64,000 nucleotides of DNA from Tenrec ecaudatus (GCF_050624435.1 NC_134545.1:82285563-82349562), one strand, 5' to 3'; positions 40,224-51,631 are shown, counted from the stretch's first letter. Notes: a model not told the origin generated them from the sequence alone. Program-made: numbers and translations.

Positions 40224-40433
40224 GGCCTGGTAGCATGGTGGATTAAGTATTGAGCTGCTAACTGCAAGGTCAGCCGTTCGAAACCACCAGCTGCTGCTTG
40301 GGGAAAAAGAAGAGGCTTTCTACTCCTGTGGAATAAAGGTCCCATCTTGGAAACCCACAGGGGCAGTTCTACCCTGCATATAGGGTCACTCTGAGTTGGA
40401 ATCGACTCGATGGCAGGGAGTGGTTGAGTTTGG
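40224..40433 (+). mobile_element. AfroSINE copy, full-length
   Basis: AGGCCTGGTAGCATGGTGGA, GAGCTGCTAACTGCAAGGTC, GTTCGAAACCACCAGCTGCT, GGGGCAGTTCTACCCTGCAT and the tail GTTGGAATCGACTCGATGGC. Close to my memory of the consensus. Confidence 0.95.
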
Positions 40434-40974
40434 AAGCAGAGGGCATACCCGGAAGGGCTGTGAACATGGGCAGGGAGATTTGGGCTATATTTTGCCTTCT
40501 TCTCAGGGATGCTGCTCTGAGTAACCCTAGGGGGCACCATGCACAAAGATTTCACCACCACGCGTGGCCTGCCACTCCATTCTCCCTTTGCCCCGAGTTC
40601 GTGGTAGGGCCACGTCTCCCCTGAGAGTTGGCTCTGGGGAGGGGCTGCTGAGCACACCCTGATGCACCGCCTCATTCTGGACGGTTCCAGGGATCACATT
40701 GAATAACTTCTCTCCTTCCCAGGTGCCTGCGTGCCACACCTCTAGATTTAGGGCCAGAATTCATTAGCACCTGTCTTGTTCTCTCGCTGGGCACCTTCAA
40801 GGGTGGACGACTCCCCCAGCCTTGGCTTCTCAGCTCACAATGCTCAGTGCTTCTCCTCCTGGGCTCAGCCCATCCCGGGGCCTCAAAAACAGCTGAGGAG
40901 TGTCTTAGAGATTGCTCCAGGGCCCTGGGAGCCTGCATCAGCCCGTTGGATGTTAGCCCCCACCTCCAAGGGCA

Positions 40975-41060
40975 CTTCCTGGATGGTGCAAGTTGTTCGA
41001 GTACACACTGGTTACTCTAAAGGCTGGCAGTTCGCGTCCACCCAGAGCTAATTCTCACGC
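40975..41060 (+). mobile_element. AfroSINE head fragment
   Basis: TTCCTGGATGGTGCAAGTTG, ACTGGTTACTCTAAAGGCTG and GCAGTTCGCGTCCACCCAG only. The tail is missing. Confidence 0.5.
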
Positions 41061-41534
41061 GTGATCAGGGCAAGAAGGACTGGTGTGGATGAATAACTCG
41101 GATACCCTGGATTTGAATCTCTAGAAGTGGGGCCTGGAGTTGGCTCTTTGGACCTGCTCCCTAAGAGGTTGAGGAACTGCCGTTTAAGAGAGAGGCTTCT
41201 TAACATGACGGAGAACTGGGGGCTGTTCTTCCTAACTGGGTTTCCTGTAGTTAGCACTCAGAGGGAGCAGGCTTTTTGCTCCGCTGCCCTCTGCCTGGTG
41301 GTGTCTGGGTTTCCAGAGTTACTGCCCAGAGGCTGCTGCTTTCTGGCTGGAGAGTAGGACCCTTTCTTACATCCAGCTAAACCCCTTTCCTGAGATTTAA
41401 CCCTATGCCAGTTCTGCTCGTCGCAGTCACCCCAAGCAAGTCTGAGCTTTCTGCCAAACAGCCCTTCAGACATCGGGCGGCGGCAGTTGCATCAAGATCC
41501 TGGAACCTTTGGAGCCATCTTTCCCTATGGTATT
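41061..41534. other. Unique sequence, no feature seen
   Basis: No repeat or gene recognised. Confidence 0.35.
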
Positions 41535-41742
41535 AAAGGAGCTCTGGTGTTGTGGTGGGTTATGACTTGAGATGCTAACCATCAGGTCAGCAGTTCGAAG
41601 CCACCTGCTACTCCTCGGGAAACAGATGAGGCTGTCTGCTCCTGGAAAGGTTTACAGCCTCGGAAACCCACAGAGACAGTCCTGCTGTGCCCACAGGGTC
41701 GCTCTGAGTCTGAATGGAGGCGATGGCAGTGAGTTTGGGGTT
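41535..41742 (+). mobile_element. AfroSINE copy
   Basis: AAGGAGCTCTGGTGTTGTGG, GAGATGCTAACCATCAGGTC, GCAGTTCGAAGCCACCTGCT and GGAGGCGATGGCAGTGAGTT. Confidence 0.9.
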
Positions 41743-41769
41743 TCCCCGCCTCTCATGGTGCTCTTTTGG

Positions 41770-41990
41770 GTGATGACCCATTTTACAGGTCAGGAAAATA
41801 CAGGCCCAGAGAAATTAAGAGAGCTTCCCTAGCATTGTCTGACTAGCTTGTGACAGAGCTGGGGGCTGACCCCAAGACTGACTGCAAGACCTAAGCCCGA
41901 GCTCTACTCTCACCTCCCTTTTACAGATGTGGAGGTGAGGTCCCGCCTTCAGTAGAGCTGGGCACCTGATCCCAGAGCCTGCCGCCTTAG
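41770..41990 (-). repeat. MIR SINE
   Basis: CCCATTTTACAGGTCAGGAA, GGCCCAGAGAAATTAAGAGA, GCTTGTGACAGAGCTGGGGG and a second ACAGATGTGGAGGTGAGG block, reverse MIR. It may be two overlapping copies. Confidence 0.75.
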
Positions 41991-41999
41991 CCATTATGC

Positions 42000-43770
42000 C
42001 TCACGCCTCCTTTCCACTTCGTAAGAAGCCTAAAGAAATATCTGTTAATACAATCATTGGCATTATTCCTTGAGCCTGGCACTGCTCTGACCTAATATGA
42101 CTTATATATGTATTTATGAGCAGCTCTACCCAAATTACATGAACGGGAGTGCATTTTTTAACTTGAATTACTGTCACGGAAATCACAGCTACTTGGGAGT
42201 GGAGAGGCTGTTTTAAACCGCCCAAGGGAGCAGCTGGCGCCACTCAAAACCACCGATATTCATTGGGCAGTTGGCACATGCCCCCAGGTGAGGACTCCCT
42301 GGGTTGAGCCCACTCACAGCCAGGCCCCACTTCCCCACAGGCTGAATCCGGGCTGTATTCATGTATGTACCTCCCAAGACCAAACTGATCCTTCTTGCCT
42401 TTGGTCACATGAGAGGTTCCTCTGGGTGGATGCGAACTGCCAACCTTCAGGTTACCCACTGTGCTCTAGAACAATTTGCATTGCCTGGGAACTTCCCTTG
42501 TTACATAGGCTGTTCTCTTACTTGCAGCTGAAAGCATTCCTAGCTGTCCTGGTTTCTAAAGAGCTTCCAGGCCTGCTGGGACGCCCAGGTGCACACTCCG
42601 GTACCATCAGCCTACCACCGGCAGCAAGGAGGACCTCAGCACCAACCCCACGGCCACAGGCGCCACACCCTCGGACAGAAGAGTCGGGTCGGTAAGCACG
42701 GTCAAGTCTGGGGAAAGTTCATGGAGAAGGAGGGCCTGTGAGGATGGAGTTGGGGTTATGGTGGCGGTTTGGACCTTTGGGTTTTGAAAAATCTGCTGTT
42801 ACCACGCATTGCGGAGAGGCTTTGGGAGTGTCCTTCACCTCTCCTGACCTCCGTGTCCTGATTGTTAAGTGGGCACAGGTACAGGGCCTAACTCATGGGG
42901 CTTTGTGAAGATTTGAAAAGACATCTAGCATGGTGCCTGGCACACAGCACGCTCTCCAATAGAAACCACTGCCACGATTATTTTCTCCAGCATGGACCAC
43001 CGTGAGAACCTCCCCGGCCCACATTCCTGCCTCCTTGTCCTTAAGTCAGCTGAAGTGCTTTCCTCTCTCGGCCGGCCCAGCCTCACCTGCTACAGGTGGG
43101 CATAAAGGAGCAACTCCCTGGTCCCCACGACTATGGTCCTTAGTCCTGTGATGGTTAGAGATTTTGTCAGCTAGATGCTCCTGGGTGAGCGTAGGGGCGA
43201 AAGCCAACCTGTTATCAATCAGCTTGCAGGCTGGTGACGCCTGCTTGGCTGTGGCCTTGTAGGAGAGAGCGAGCAAGCAGAGTCCAATCCCTGCTGCCCC
43301 TTGACCTTCCTTTTCACTGGATTCTGTGTGGGTCCCCGGGGCAGCCCCACAGGAGCTGCCCAACGCTGGGAGCCTGCCATCTTTCCACTGACCCTGGATC
43401 CATATGACTCTACACCCATTGACTTGTGATGTCTCCACTTTGGGCTTCATCAACCTGCGGCCAGGTGAGTCTGAAGGTTAGCCCATGGACTTGAGCTCCA
43501 CCGGGCTGGGACGCCTTCTGGGCAGCACATTCTTCATTATTCACACATGGGTGTCAACGGGCTTGTTTCTCCAGACAACCCAGCCAGACACAGTCACCCT
43601 TCACCCGAGACAAAAAGTGTAGGAATTGCTGAAGGGAAAGCTGATCTGTGTTGATAAACTGCACCTAACTCAATAAAAAGCTAAAAATAAAAGAAAAAGA
43701 AGGGGGTGGGAGACTTCCTGGAAAGGCAAGCAGGTGGTTCTCTAAGAGGCTTCTGCAGCTTATTCTAGAT
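42000..43770. other. Intergenic interval with an AT-rich patch and a MIR
   Basis: 42000-42200 is AT-rich and non-repetitive. 42820-42985 is a MIR (GAAGATTTGAAAAGACATCT, GGTGCCTGGCACACAGCACG). 42415-42480 may hold an AfroSINE fragment (GATGCGAACTGCCAACCTTC). No gene recognised. Confidence 0.45.
43763..43770. repeat. Left 8-bp target-site duplication of SPIN element
   Basis: TTCTAGAT here and TTCTAGCT at 43964-43971 differ at one base. The length and TCTAGA-like core fit hAT insertion. Confidence 0.7.
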
Positions 43771-43963
43771 CAGTGGTTCTCAACCTCCCTGATGCCGCGA
43801 CCCTTTCATACAGTTCCTCATGTGGTGGTGACCCCCCAGCCATAGAATTATTTTTGTTGCTACTTCATCACTGTCATTTTGCTACTGTGATGAATTGGGT
43901 GACCCCTGTGAAAGGGTCGCTTGACCCCCAAAGGGGTCGTGACCCAGAGGTTGAGAACCGCTC
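43771..43963 (-). mobile_element. SPIN-type hAT non-autonomous element with target duplication
   Basis: 193 bases from CAGTGGTTCTCAACCTCCCT to GGTTGAGAACCGCTC. Internal blocks are GCCATAGAATTATTTTTGTT, CTGTGAAAGGGTCGCTTGAC and CCCCAAAGGGGTCGTGACCC. It has no coding capacity, so it relied on an autonomous hAT transposase. Best preserved copy here, with an 8-bp duplication on both sides. Confidence 0.92.
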
Positions 43964-44075
43964 TTCTAGCTGGTTCTGTGTTTCAAGGCTCCACTCTACC
44001 GGAGCCCAGGTTCCCGCTGTGAAGGAGTCCTGCTGATGGGGCTGCATCCGTGCTGGGCTAGAAGCCCAGGAGAAA

Positions 44076-44162
44076 GGTGCGGCTGTCTGCTGCCGTAGAG
44101 AAATGCCTGTGTGACAGGGCCGCCAAGCTGGAATTGACTCGATGGCTGTGGTTTGGCTTTTG
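44076..44162 (+). mobile_element. AfroSINE 3' fragment
   Basis: GCGGCTGTCTGCTGCCGTAG and the tail GCTGGAATTGACTCGATGGC. Confidence 0.7.
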
Positions 44163-44926
44163 TTCTGTTTCTGCATCGATGTTGAAGTCCCATGGGCGGG
44201 GTCAGTGGTTTGGCCCTTGGCTCCCAACTAAAAGATTGCCCATGTGAACCTCCCCCATGGTGCTGTGGAAGAAACGCCTGGTTCTGTCGAAAGATCACAG
44301 CCGATGGGGCTCAGGTCCACTCTGTAGCCTGCGGGGGACTTACCCTGAGTGGGAAGCAACTTGACGGGCGTGGGTTTTTACAAATGTATTCTTATCGATC
44401 TTGGCTGGATCCTTAGATTTGTGCCTTTCCACTCCCCCCAACCCCCCCCTCCCCTGTCCTGCCCCTTCGGACCTCGAATGCCTTGGACTGTCCTGTCTTA
44501 GCTGGATGCTCTGAGAAGAAGCCTTCTCTGCTGATAAATTGGCTGGCGGGCTGCTGTGGACTGGCACTTCTCCAGCCTCTCCCCTAGAGCACCCCTGACC
44601 ACAGAGGAATGTGGACGCTGTTCCAGTCTGCCCCAAGTGAGCCACGCATTTGAAGCCTTGTGTCTGATCTTTAATTCATGTGGCTTCTGCTGCCTGCTTC
44701 CTGCCTTTAACAGGCTACAAAGCGTTCAAAGGAACACATCATCAGGGAAGAGGACCAAGTGCTTTCCCCATTGTCCTATTGATTAGTGCACGGCCAGCCA
44801 CTGCAATGGGCCCAGCCATGTGGTAGCATTGGCTTAAAGGGAAAAGTGATCCTACTGGCCTCGCCGGTTAGCAGCTCTGCCCTGTCCAGGGTTACGGTCA
44901 ATCCAAACCCAGGTCCCTTCACTCTG
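44163..44926. other. Unique sequence, no feature seen
   Basis: No repeat or coding signal recognised. Confidence 0.35.
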
Positions 44927-45254
44927 TGGCAGTCAAGGGCAGCAGTCCATTTTGGGCTGGCCTTGGGAAGTCCCCAATCAGAAATCCTTTGAACGCCACC
45001 CAGAGAAGGCAGCCCAGTGTACAAGGCTGGGATTTCCTCAGTGCCCAGAGAGCCAAGAACATGCCGAGCAACCATGGCCTTGACTCCCCGTGGCAGTCGA
45101 GGGCAGCAGTCCGTTTTGGGCTGGCCTCGGGAAGTCCCCAATCAGAAATCCTTTGAACGCCACCCAGAGAAGGCAGCCCAGTGTACAAGGCTGGGATTTC
45201 CTCAGTGCCCAGAGAGCCAAGAACATGCCGAGCAACCATGGCCTTGACTCCCCG
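44927..45254. repeat. 164-bp tandem duplication (two units)
   Basis: Units 44927-45090 and 45091-45254 are each 164 bases and nearly identical. Visible differences are few: TCAAGG/TCGAGG, TCCATT/TCCGTT and CCTTGGG/CCTCGGG. Each starts TGGCAGTC and ends CTTGACTCCCCG. Only a unit start, not a third copy, is seen outside. 164 is not a multiple of three, so it does not preserve a frame. Confidence 0.97.
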
Positions 45255-46492
45255 CTTCCCTCCGTGTCTGCAGCTGTCCTCACCCTGTCTCCAACCTTGT
45301 CCCTTTCATGTCACTTGAACCCTGAAGCCTTGTGTCTGTCTGCTCCTACCTTGGTGTCCAACAGGATCCAAGCAACACGAAGCCAGACAGACGGTGGGGG
45401 GACCCGGAACGGCTGCAGTGCGAAGTCTGGAAAGGGGCTGGGTCGGAGCGGCTGGACAGCTCGGACATGTCAACAACTCCTAGGCTCTCGTGATCCCTCT
45501 ATTTGGCCATTCTCTTATGATTGCTTTTCTCCAGTTTGCTCCCTTTGATGGCAAAGCGGTTGGTGTCGTCCCAGCCAGCAGGCCCCAGAACGGCGTGTAA
45601 GCCGGGAACTAGCTGGAAGGAGATCTCCTTCCAGTAAATGCCCGTCTTCTTTATCCTGAAGCAAGAAGTCCCTCGGCAGCTGTCCTCTGCTCCTGGTCTG
45701 GCACTGGATCTGACTGGAAGACCAGCCAGGGAAGCGAGTGCGGTTAGCCTAATCGCGATTTGTCTTCTGGCGGGAGAGCAGAAGCAGACCTGTGCAAGGA
45801 GGAGAAGGAAATGGGTGTAGGGTGGCCGCTCACAGCGCCCATGCCTATCTTGTGTGTCCTGTTGCCCCCATCAACCTGTGGAGACCTTGGGTCCCGCCAA
45901 AGGAGGGTAGGCCACCCCCCACTTAGTTACACCCTCTCCTGTGCCCACTGATGGCATCTTCAGGCTTTCTTATGCAATCACACGGGGACAAGGTACGCCC
46001 TTTCAACAAGCCTCCTGGAGCCGCTCTGGTGCCAAGTCTGTACCAGACAAAGAATCCAAGGAGGTGGAGGCAACACTTGCCTCACCAGACCCCCAAGACT
46101 GCTGCCTCCTGAGGACAGAGGCTTCCTGAAAAAAAATGGCTGACTATTACGCCCTCATGCACAAGGACCCCAGAACAAGCCCGGGGGATTGACTATGGGT
46201 CTAGTTAAGACTTCTACATTCCTGGATTACTTCAAAAGAAGGGTGGCCGAGGAGGGGCAGAAGCCAGGGCACAGACTCTGGAGCCTGGGGCCGAGGTTGA
46301 GTCTGGGCACTGTCAGGCAGACCTGGGCAAGCTCTGAGCTCTCCTAGGCCCTGATTATGCAGCCCCGATTATGACTGCAAGACCAGCCAGGGAAGCGAGA
46401 GCCCTAGACTGGGACCAGAGAGGACGGCCTGGGGGCTGAGGGGGAAGGCCTTTCAATGGGCAAGGTTGTCTGCTGTAAGGTGCACTCCTTAC
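45255..46492. other. Unique interval with a MIR fragment
   Basis: 46262-46345 resembles MIR (ACAGACTCTGGAGCCTGGGG, CAGACCTGGGCAAGCTCTGA). A 20-base phrase ACCAGCCAGGGAAGCGAG occurs at 45721 and again at 46382, unexplained. No gene recognised. Confidence 0.4.
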
Positions 46493-46990
46493 TGTGTGAG
46501 TCTGGGTACATTAGAGAAACAGATCCACAGAAGCTTATGTATAAGAGAGAGTTTTATATAAAGGTTAAGTGTACATCAAGAAAACATCCCAACCCAGTGC
46601 TGCCCAAGCCCACAAGTCCAACATTAACCCATATGTCCAACACCAATCCTCAAAATCCTCCTCCATCTCACAAAACACTATGATGCTGACTGCAGGAGGA
46701 AAGCCGAATCAGTGAATGTGTCAGCATCTCAGCACTGGCAGGGATCTCCACACGGCTGCTCCAGCACCCAGGGCTGCATCGGGGTAGGTCCATGTGACTT
46801 CTCAGGGATGTCTTGCAGGAAATGAGCCTTGTCAGCTGAAGCAGGGAACTGGCTAAGGCAGCTGCACCCTGGTCTGACCATCAGAAAGCAAGAGACCCGA
46901 GAACTGGAAAGGCGAGGCTCACCGAGCCGTTTATCCCTCCGCCCTTCAGTTAACCCCACCTGTGTTTATCGGCCAGGTGGGCACAATAAA
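46493..46990 (+). repeat. Unclassified ~0.45 kb repeat (copy U3, divergent 3' part)
   Basis: GTGTGAGTCTGGGTACATTA, AGAGAAACAGATCCACAGAA, CATCAAGAAAACATCCCAAC and AACATTAACCCATATGTCCA align with U2. After about 46820 the similarity fades, so this may be a sister subfamily. Confidence 0.65.
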
Positions 46991-47252
46991 CTACCTGACT
47001 TCCTGCCTTCACGGCATCTTCCACGAGCTGATTTTCCATGACGTATTTGCACCTGAACTTGGCCGCCTTCAGGCTAACGTTGCGTGTCTACCGGGAAGCA
47101 GTCCTGTATCTCATCCACCTTTGCGCTCTTTCTAAGTGTTCCCACAGAGCTGGCCTCAGGTGTCCGGCTTGGTTTGTCTCTGTGAGAGGCCTTTCCCCCT
47201 CCTTTCTTGCATTGCAAATTTCGTTTATTACTGAGATAAATTTTATGTAAAA

Positions 47253-47449
47253 CAACCCAAACTCAGCACCATCCAGTAGATTGTGACTCCTGGCAACCCC
47301 GTAGGATAGAGCAACACTTCCCCTGTAGGCTTTCAACTCTTTCTGGGAATAGAAAGCCTCACCTTTCTCTTCAGGAGCAGCTGGTGGTTTTGAACTGCTG
47401 ACCCTGAGGTTAGCAACCCAACGTGTAACCACTCTGCCACCAGAGCTCC
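47253..47449 (-). mobile_element. AfroSINE copy
   Basis: AACTCAGCACCATCCAGTAG, TCTTTCTGGGAATAGAAAGC, GGTGGTTTTGAACTGCTGAC and CACTCTGCCACCAGAGCTCC. Confidence 0.9.
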
Positions 47450-47547
47450 CTCAACTTTTACAGAGGACTCCTTTTTAAGACCCACGAGTCCTTGGCTGTT
47501 CTGTGTAGAGTCAATGAGACAGACCAACACTATCATCACATGTGTAA

Positions 47548-47684
47548 GTAAGTGACTTCTATGTCAACTTGATAAAAGAATGAAGGGGTGGAGTCTAGCC
47601 TGTCAATCAGCTCACAGGGTATGGCCTTCTCATGAGGATTCGGGGAACTTCTGCTCTCTTGATTCTGCCATCAGAAGAGGAGGG

Positions 47685-47722
<38 letters not shown>

Positions 47723-48058
47723 CCTCCCTCCTCCGCCCCTCCCTCCCTCCCTCCCTCTCTCCGCTTCATTTCCCCATTGACAAGCCATGCTGATGGCAGC
47801 CAGAGTCCTGGAGATGCTTCCACCACCAATGGATCCACAAGACTTTCACCCGCCGGCCTGTGATCTTCTGCGTTCGGCATCATTGCGAGTGGTTACGTGA
47901 GCCTGAAGAGGAATGGATAGACTAGTATTGGGCATACGGACGAACATCGTGGACTGGGCTGGAATGTTTTCTCAATATACTGTTGCTCTTGGATATGAAA
48001 CTCTCTCACACACATTCGAGTGTCTCAGTTTGTTTCTCTGGTCACCCTGGATGAACAC
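47548..48058 (-). repeat. Unclassified ~0.45 kb repeat (copy U4)
   Basis: GTGACTTCTATGTCAACTTG, GGGGTGGAGTCTAGCCTGTC, GGACTGGGCTGGAATGTTTT and TCTCAGTTTGTTTCTCTGGT, ending CCTGGATGAACACA. It carries a TC/CCCT low-complexity insertion. U3 and U4 face each other. Confidence 0.72.
47685..47765. repeat. (TC)n and (CCCT)n low-complexity tract
   Basis: TC repeats at 47685-47722, grading into CCCT-type repeats, inside repeat U4. Confidence 0.93.
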
Positions 48059-48059
48059 A

Positions 48060-49670
48060 TGGAGGCTCAGTCTTTCTCTCGCCATGCCCCTTCTCGGTGG
48101 CCCAGCTGTCCTCGCTTCAGTCACAACTGCTCTTGAACTTCAAATGAAGTGGCACCACCCCCTCGGGCTCCCTGCTTCTCTCCATTGCTTCTCTACTCCT
48201 CACATATTGGAGGACCTCTCGGCCACATCTTGACGGGCAGCGCTCGGCCCTTCTGGCGGACCACGTGGCAGTACAAGCACAGAATTCTCCTCAAGCAGGG
48301 TGGGGTGTCCGGGGACATGTGGACAACCTAGTTGGCACCCACATAGGCTCTGCAGGGCCCCTACCCTTCTCCCCCTCTGCCTCCCGGGCAGCTGGGAGAC
48401 CTTGCCAGCTCTGGCACTGTAGAGCTGGGACCTGAGGCCCTTGAGCAAAAGTTTCTGAGAAGGGCTGGTGGTGAGACCAGCTGGAAGGTTCTAGGTCTTT
48501 AGAAGGTGAGGCTGGAAGGCTGAGTCTTGGCCCTGTGGGTGGCAGGTGAGTTGGGAGCAAGCGGAAAAAAGCCGGAGACCTGAGAGGCCCCACAAAGGAT
48601 GCTCATGGAATATGCAGGGATGTTGGACGCAGAGGCCCCCAGGTATGGGCGAAGTAGGCACCAGCCTGGCCCTCCTCTGAGAGGGAGGAAAAGGGGAACA
48701 AGGCCGACAGAGATGCGGTCCGCATCCCTCCACAGGAGAGCTGGCCTCAGGTGTGTTGGGGCAGGAAGTGCCCCTCCCTCATGCAAAGATCCCGTCTCCC
48801 CTGCTCCATCTTCTCACGAGCAAACACTCCCCGGGGACCTAGAGGCTGTGCTTGCACAGTGTGTCTCCCTGAGCAGGGAGGCTCTCAGCTCACGGGCTCC
48901 CTGCACAGACCTGGCTGTGGACCACGGCCCGGCCCGCAGGCCCGCTGTGGTCTCACATGTGGTTGCTTGGGCTCCCGTCCCATGGTTTAAAGTCTAGACG
49001 TCGCCCATGACAACTTGATGTCTTGACAGATGGGAAGATCTTCAGACCTGTCCACCTTCCTGCTGGGCGGCATCTGTCTGGAGCTGAGCCCCTACTGCCT
49101 CCCTCTGAGACCTGGGGTGCCCTCCTGTTTGTTCATTCCCCACAGTTCCCACTGCTCCCTAAAGTGCGGCACTGGCTCCTCTTCACTCAGGTCTTACCTG
49201 CCCTCCCCACCCCACTCACAAGCTGACACGCCAGCACCTCTGAGCCGCAGGTATTGGATGGGCTGTCCAGGTGCTGAACAGGACTACTGAGGCCCATGGA
49301 AGCGGTGGTTTTGAACTGCTGGCCAGGTGGCTAGCAGCCCAACAGGACAGCTGACCTGGGTCAGAATCACCTGGGGGCTGGTCCAAAACACAGGCCTGCC
49401 TTAGCTGAATCTGGAGGCACCCCCCGCCCCCCAACAGGCGACTGTCATGTGCACTTGAGAACCACAGAGAAGAGGGGTCTGGGATTGGGAGGCAAGTAGG
49501 GTCAGAGGATCACAGTTTCTAGGGCGAGGCCCGAAGCCTGCCTCCTACCTCCAGTTCCCCTGGGAGTGGATGGAGGTCCTGAGCGCCCCACCCCCTGCCC
49601 TGCCCCTGGCATGGTGGAGCACCTCCCCAGGCCAAGGGCAGAAGAGAGACCAAATCAGAAGCTCTGTCCC
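48060..49670. other. Unique GC-rich interval, no gene recognised
   Basis: A short reverse AfroSINE fragment at about 49297-49345 (GGTGGTTTTGAACTGCTGGC, GGCTAGCAGCCCAACAGG) is the only repeat seen. Frames up to 132 codons have no domain. Confidence 0.4.
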
Positions 49671-49671
49671 G

Positions 49672-49830
49672 GTGGTGGTGGCTGTTAAGTGCCAACCACT
49701 CGGTTCTGACCCATGGCGAGCCTTTGCATGCAGAAGAAAACACCGCCCGGCCCTGTGCCGTCCTCATCACTCTTCCTGTGCCGGGGCTCGGTGCTGCAGT
49801 CACGGTTGTCAGTCCCTCGCATCAAGCTCG
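49672..49830 (-). mobile_element. AfroSINE/RTE tail fragment
   Basis: GGCTGTTAAGTGCCAACCAC, AAAACACCGCCCGGCCCTGT and GCCGTCCTCATCACTC match the complement of the RTE/AfroSINE 3' tail, also seen at 11695-11800. Confidence 0.6.
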
Positions 49831-50344
49831 TCCGGGATTTCACCTGGCTTCGAATCCACGGCCAAGGCTCATGGACGCAGCAGCCAAGAGATCAAAACGG
49901 CACATTGCAGGGGGAGAATCCGCTGCGCAGGCCCTCTCCACGGCTTTGAAAAGCAGGGATGTGACTTTGAGGACCCGGGGCACCTGACCCAAGCCGTGGT
50001 AATTCCAATGGCCTCCTCTGCAGGTGACAGCGGGCCACTGGCTCAGAAAGAGAGGAGTCCGTGTGTTTGAATTGCGGTGGAATCTTGAAAGCACATGGAT
50101 GGTCAAGAGGATGAGCAGATCTGTCCTGGAAGAAGCATAGCTGCCCCGAGGCCATCTCTCAGGCCCCGGAGCTGCAGGACACCAGGACGCAGGGCTAGCA
50201 GTCAGGCTGGGCACTCACCGTCCTGAGCACCAGCATCTCCCCAGACACCTCAAGCGCAGGTGACTCAGCAAGTGCCCATCCTTCACCTGCAAAAGTTCCC
50301 CCGCCCCACCTCACCCTAGTCCCGTCCCTGCTTACCCCATAGAG
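49831..50344. other. Unique sequence, no feature seen
   Basis: Nothing recognised. Confidence 0.3.
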
Positions 50345-50536
50345 CAGTGGTTGTCCACCTGTGAGTTGCAACACTTTGGGGGTCGAACGACCCTTTCACA
50401 GGGGGTCACCTGATTCATAACAGTAGCAAATTACAGTTATGAAGTAGCAACAAAAATAATTTTATGAGTGGGGGGTCACCACCACATGAGGAACTGTATG
50501 AAAGGGTCGCGGCATTAGGAAGGTTGAGAGCCACTG
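50345..50536 (+). mobile_element. SPIN-type hAT non-autonomous element, full-length
   Basis: CAGTGGTTGTCCACCTGTGA at the left, GGTTGAGAGCCACTG at the right. Inside are GGGGGTCGAACGACCCTTTC, CATAACAGTAGCAAATTACA and CACCACATGAGGAACTGTAT. It keeps slightly more internal sequence than the 13023 copy. No clear 8-bp duplication. Confidence 0.9.
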
Positions 50537-50539
50537 GGG

Positions 50540-51615
50540 CCCCAGCTCCGAGAGTCACGTCAACCTTTGAATAAAGGTTCTTCCCTGCAAAGGGTCATGG
50601 GTCCAGCCCCCTGGCCGGAGCCCAGCCACTGTCAGGCCACCTGGCTCAGACAGAGGCAAGCCCATCAACATCAAAGGCGAGGCGAGATGGTGGCCCTCGG
50701 CTGGCAGCCAGCCACTGTCCCACTCCTGAAGGTGGCCCCCTACCTGGGTGACACTTCAAAGGCTCCAGGAAATGGCAAGGCTTGGCAAACTTTCTTTCCC
50801 CCAGGTGCACGGTAGTGGGGGGTGAGGGCGGAGCTGGAGATCTTTGATTTGCTCGCTCTGGGTGCACTGGGCCGCCCTCCTGGTGACCCCAGTACAGCTC
50901 AGTTTGAGAACCTGGGCCAGGGGATGGTGCGGCTTACTGGGGGTACCTTACACGGATTTCCGTTAGAGACAGACTGACAACCACAGCCGAGAGCTGCGGC
51001 AACACGGGGAAACCTACATGAAAGGCCATGGCTGGGGATCACCCAGGAAGGCTAGTAGTGCTCAAGCCTGATGCACTGAGTGTGATTCATGCAGAAGTAG
51101 CCCTGGGAGGCTGTACCAGCAGGCCCATCCCCCCGCAGAGGCACACGTGGGCTTAGTTGTGTGGCTTTACTTGGTGTGTGCAGTGAGCCACCACACCTGG
51201 ATTTCAGAGGTGGGGGAAAGTGCACATACAGAATGATCAGGAAGCACAAGGAAGCCCATGCTAACTGGAGCATTGGGTAATCCGTCCCTGAGCTCCATTT
51301 ACAGGCCAGGAGTCTGAGCCCTGGCCAGGTGAGGGCCATTGCCTGCACCGCCCCAGCGGGGGCTAGCACAGCTGGATTCCTGATGGCGGTGGGGAAGGAT
51401 GGTGGTCCTGAGTGCAATGGACACGAATAAGCCGCTGGTTGGGGTGGGGTGCCAGGCTAGTGGGTTCAGGCTGAATCCCTAAATAAAACATTTCTGGGGC
51501 CAACTGGTGAGCGAGAGAGCTTGGAAAGGATGGAAGCCCTCGCCCCTCTCTGCCTGCAGGAGAGAGGTCAGGACCACTCTAGTTGCCCCTCCCCAGGAGC
51601 TTGGCCAGAGCTAAT
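50540..51615. other. Unique sequence, no feature seen
   Basis: No gene or repeat recognised before the L1 target duplication. Confidence 0.35.
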
Positions 51616-51631
51616 GGTCCCAAGAGTTTTT
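51616..51631. repeat. Left target-site duplication of a 2.7 kb L1-like insertion
   Basis: GGTCCCAAGAGTTTTT, repeated exactly at 54306-54321. On the minus strand it starts AAAAACTCTTGG, fitting an L1 endonuclease TT/AAAA nick. Confidence 0.92.

Noticed and set aside
44927..45254. Repeat-protein gene suggested by repeated peptides on both strands
   Set aside because: The 164-bp unit is not a multiple of three, and no start, splice or codon signal supports a gene.
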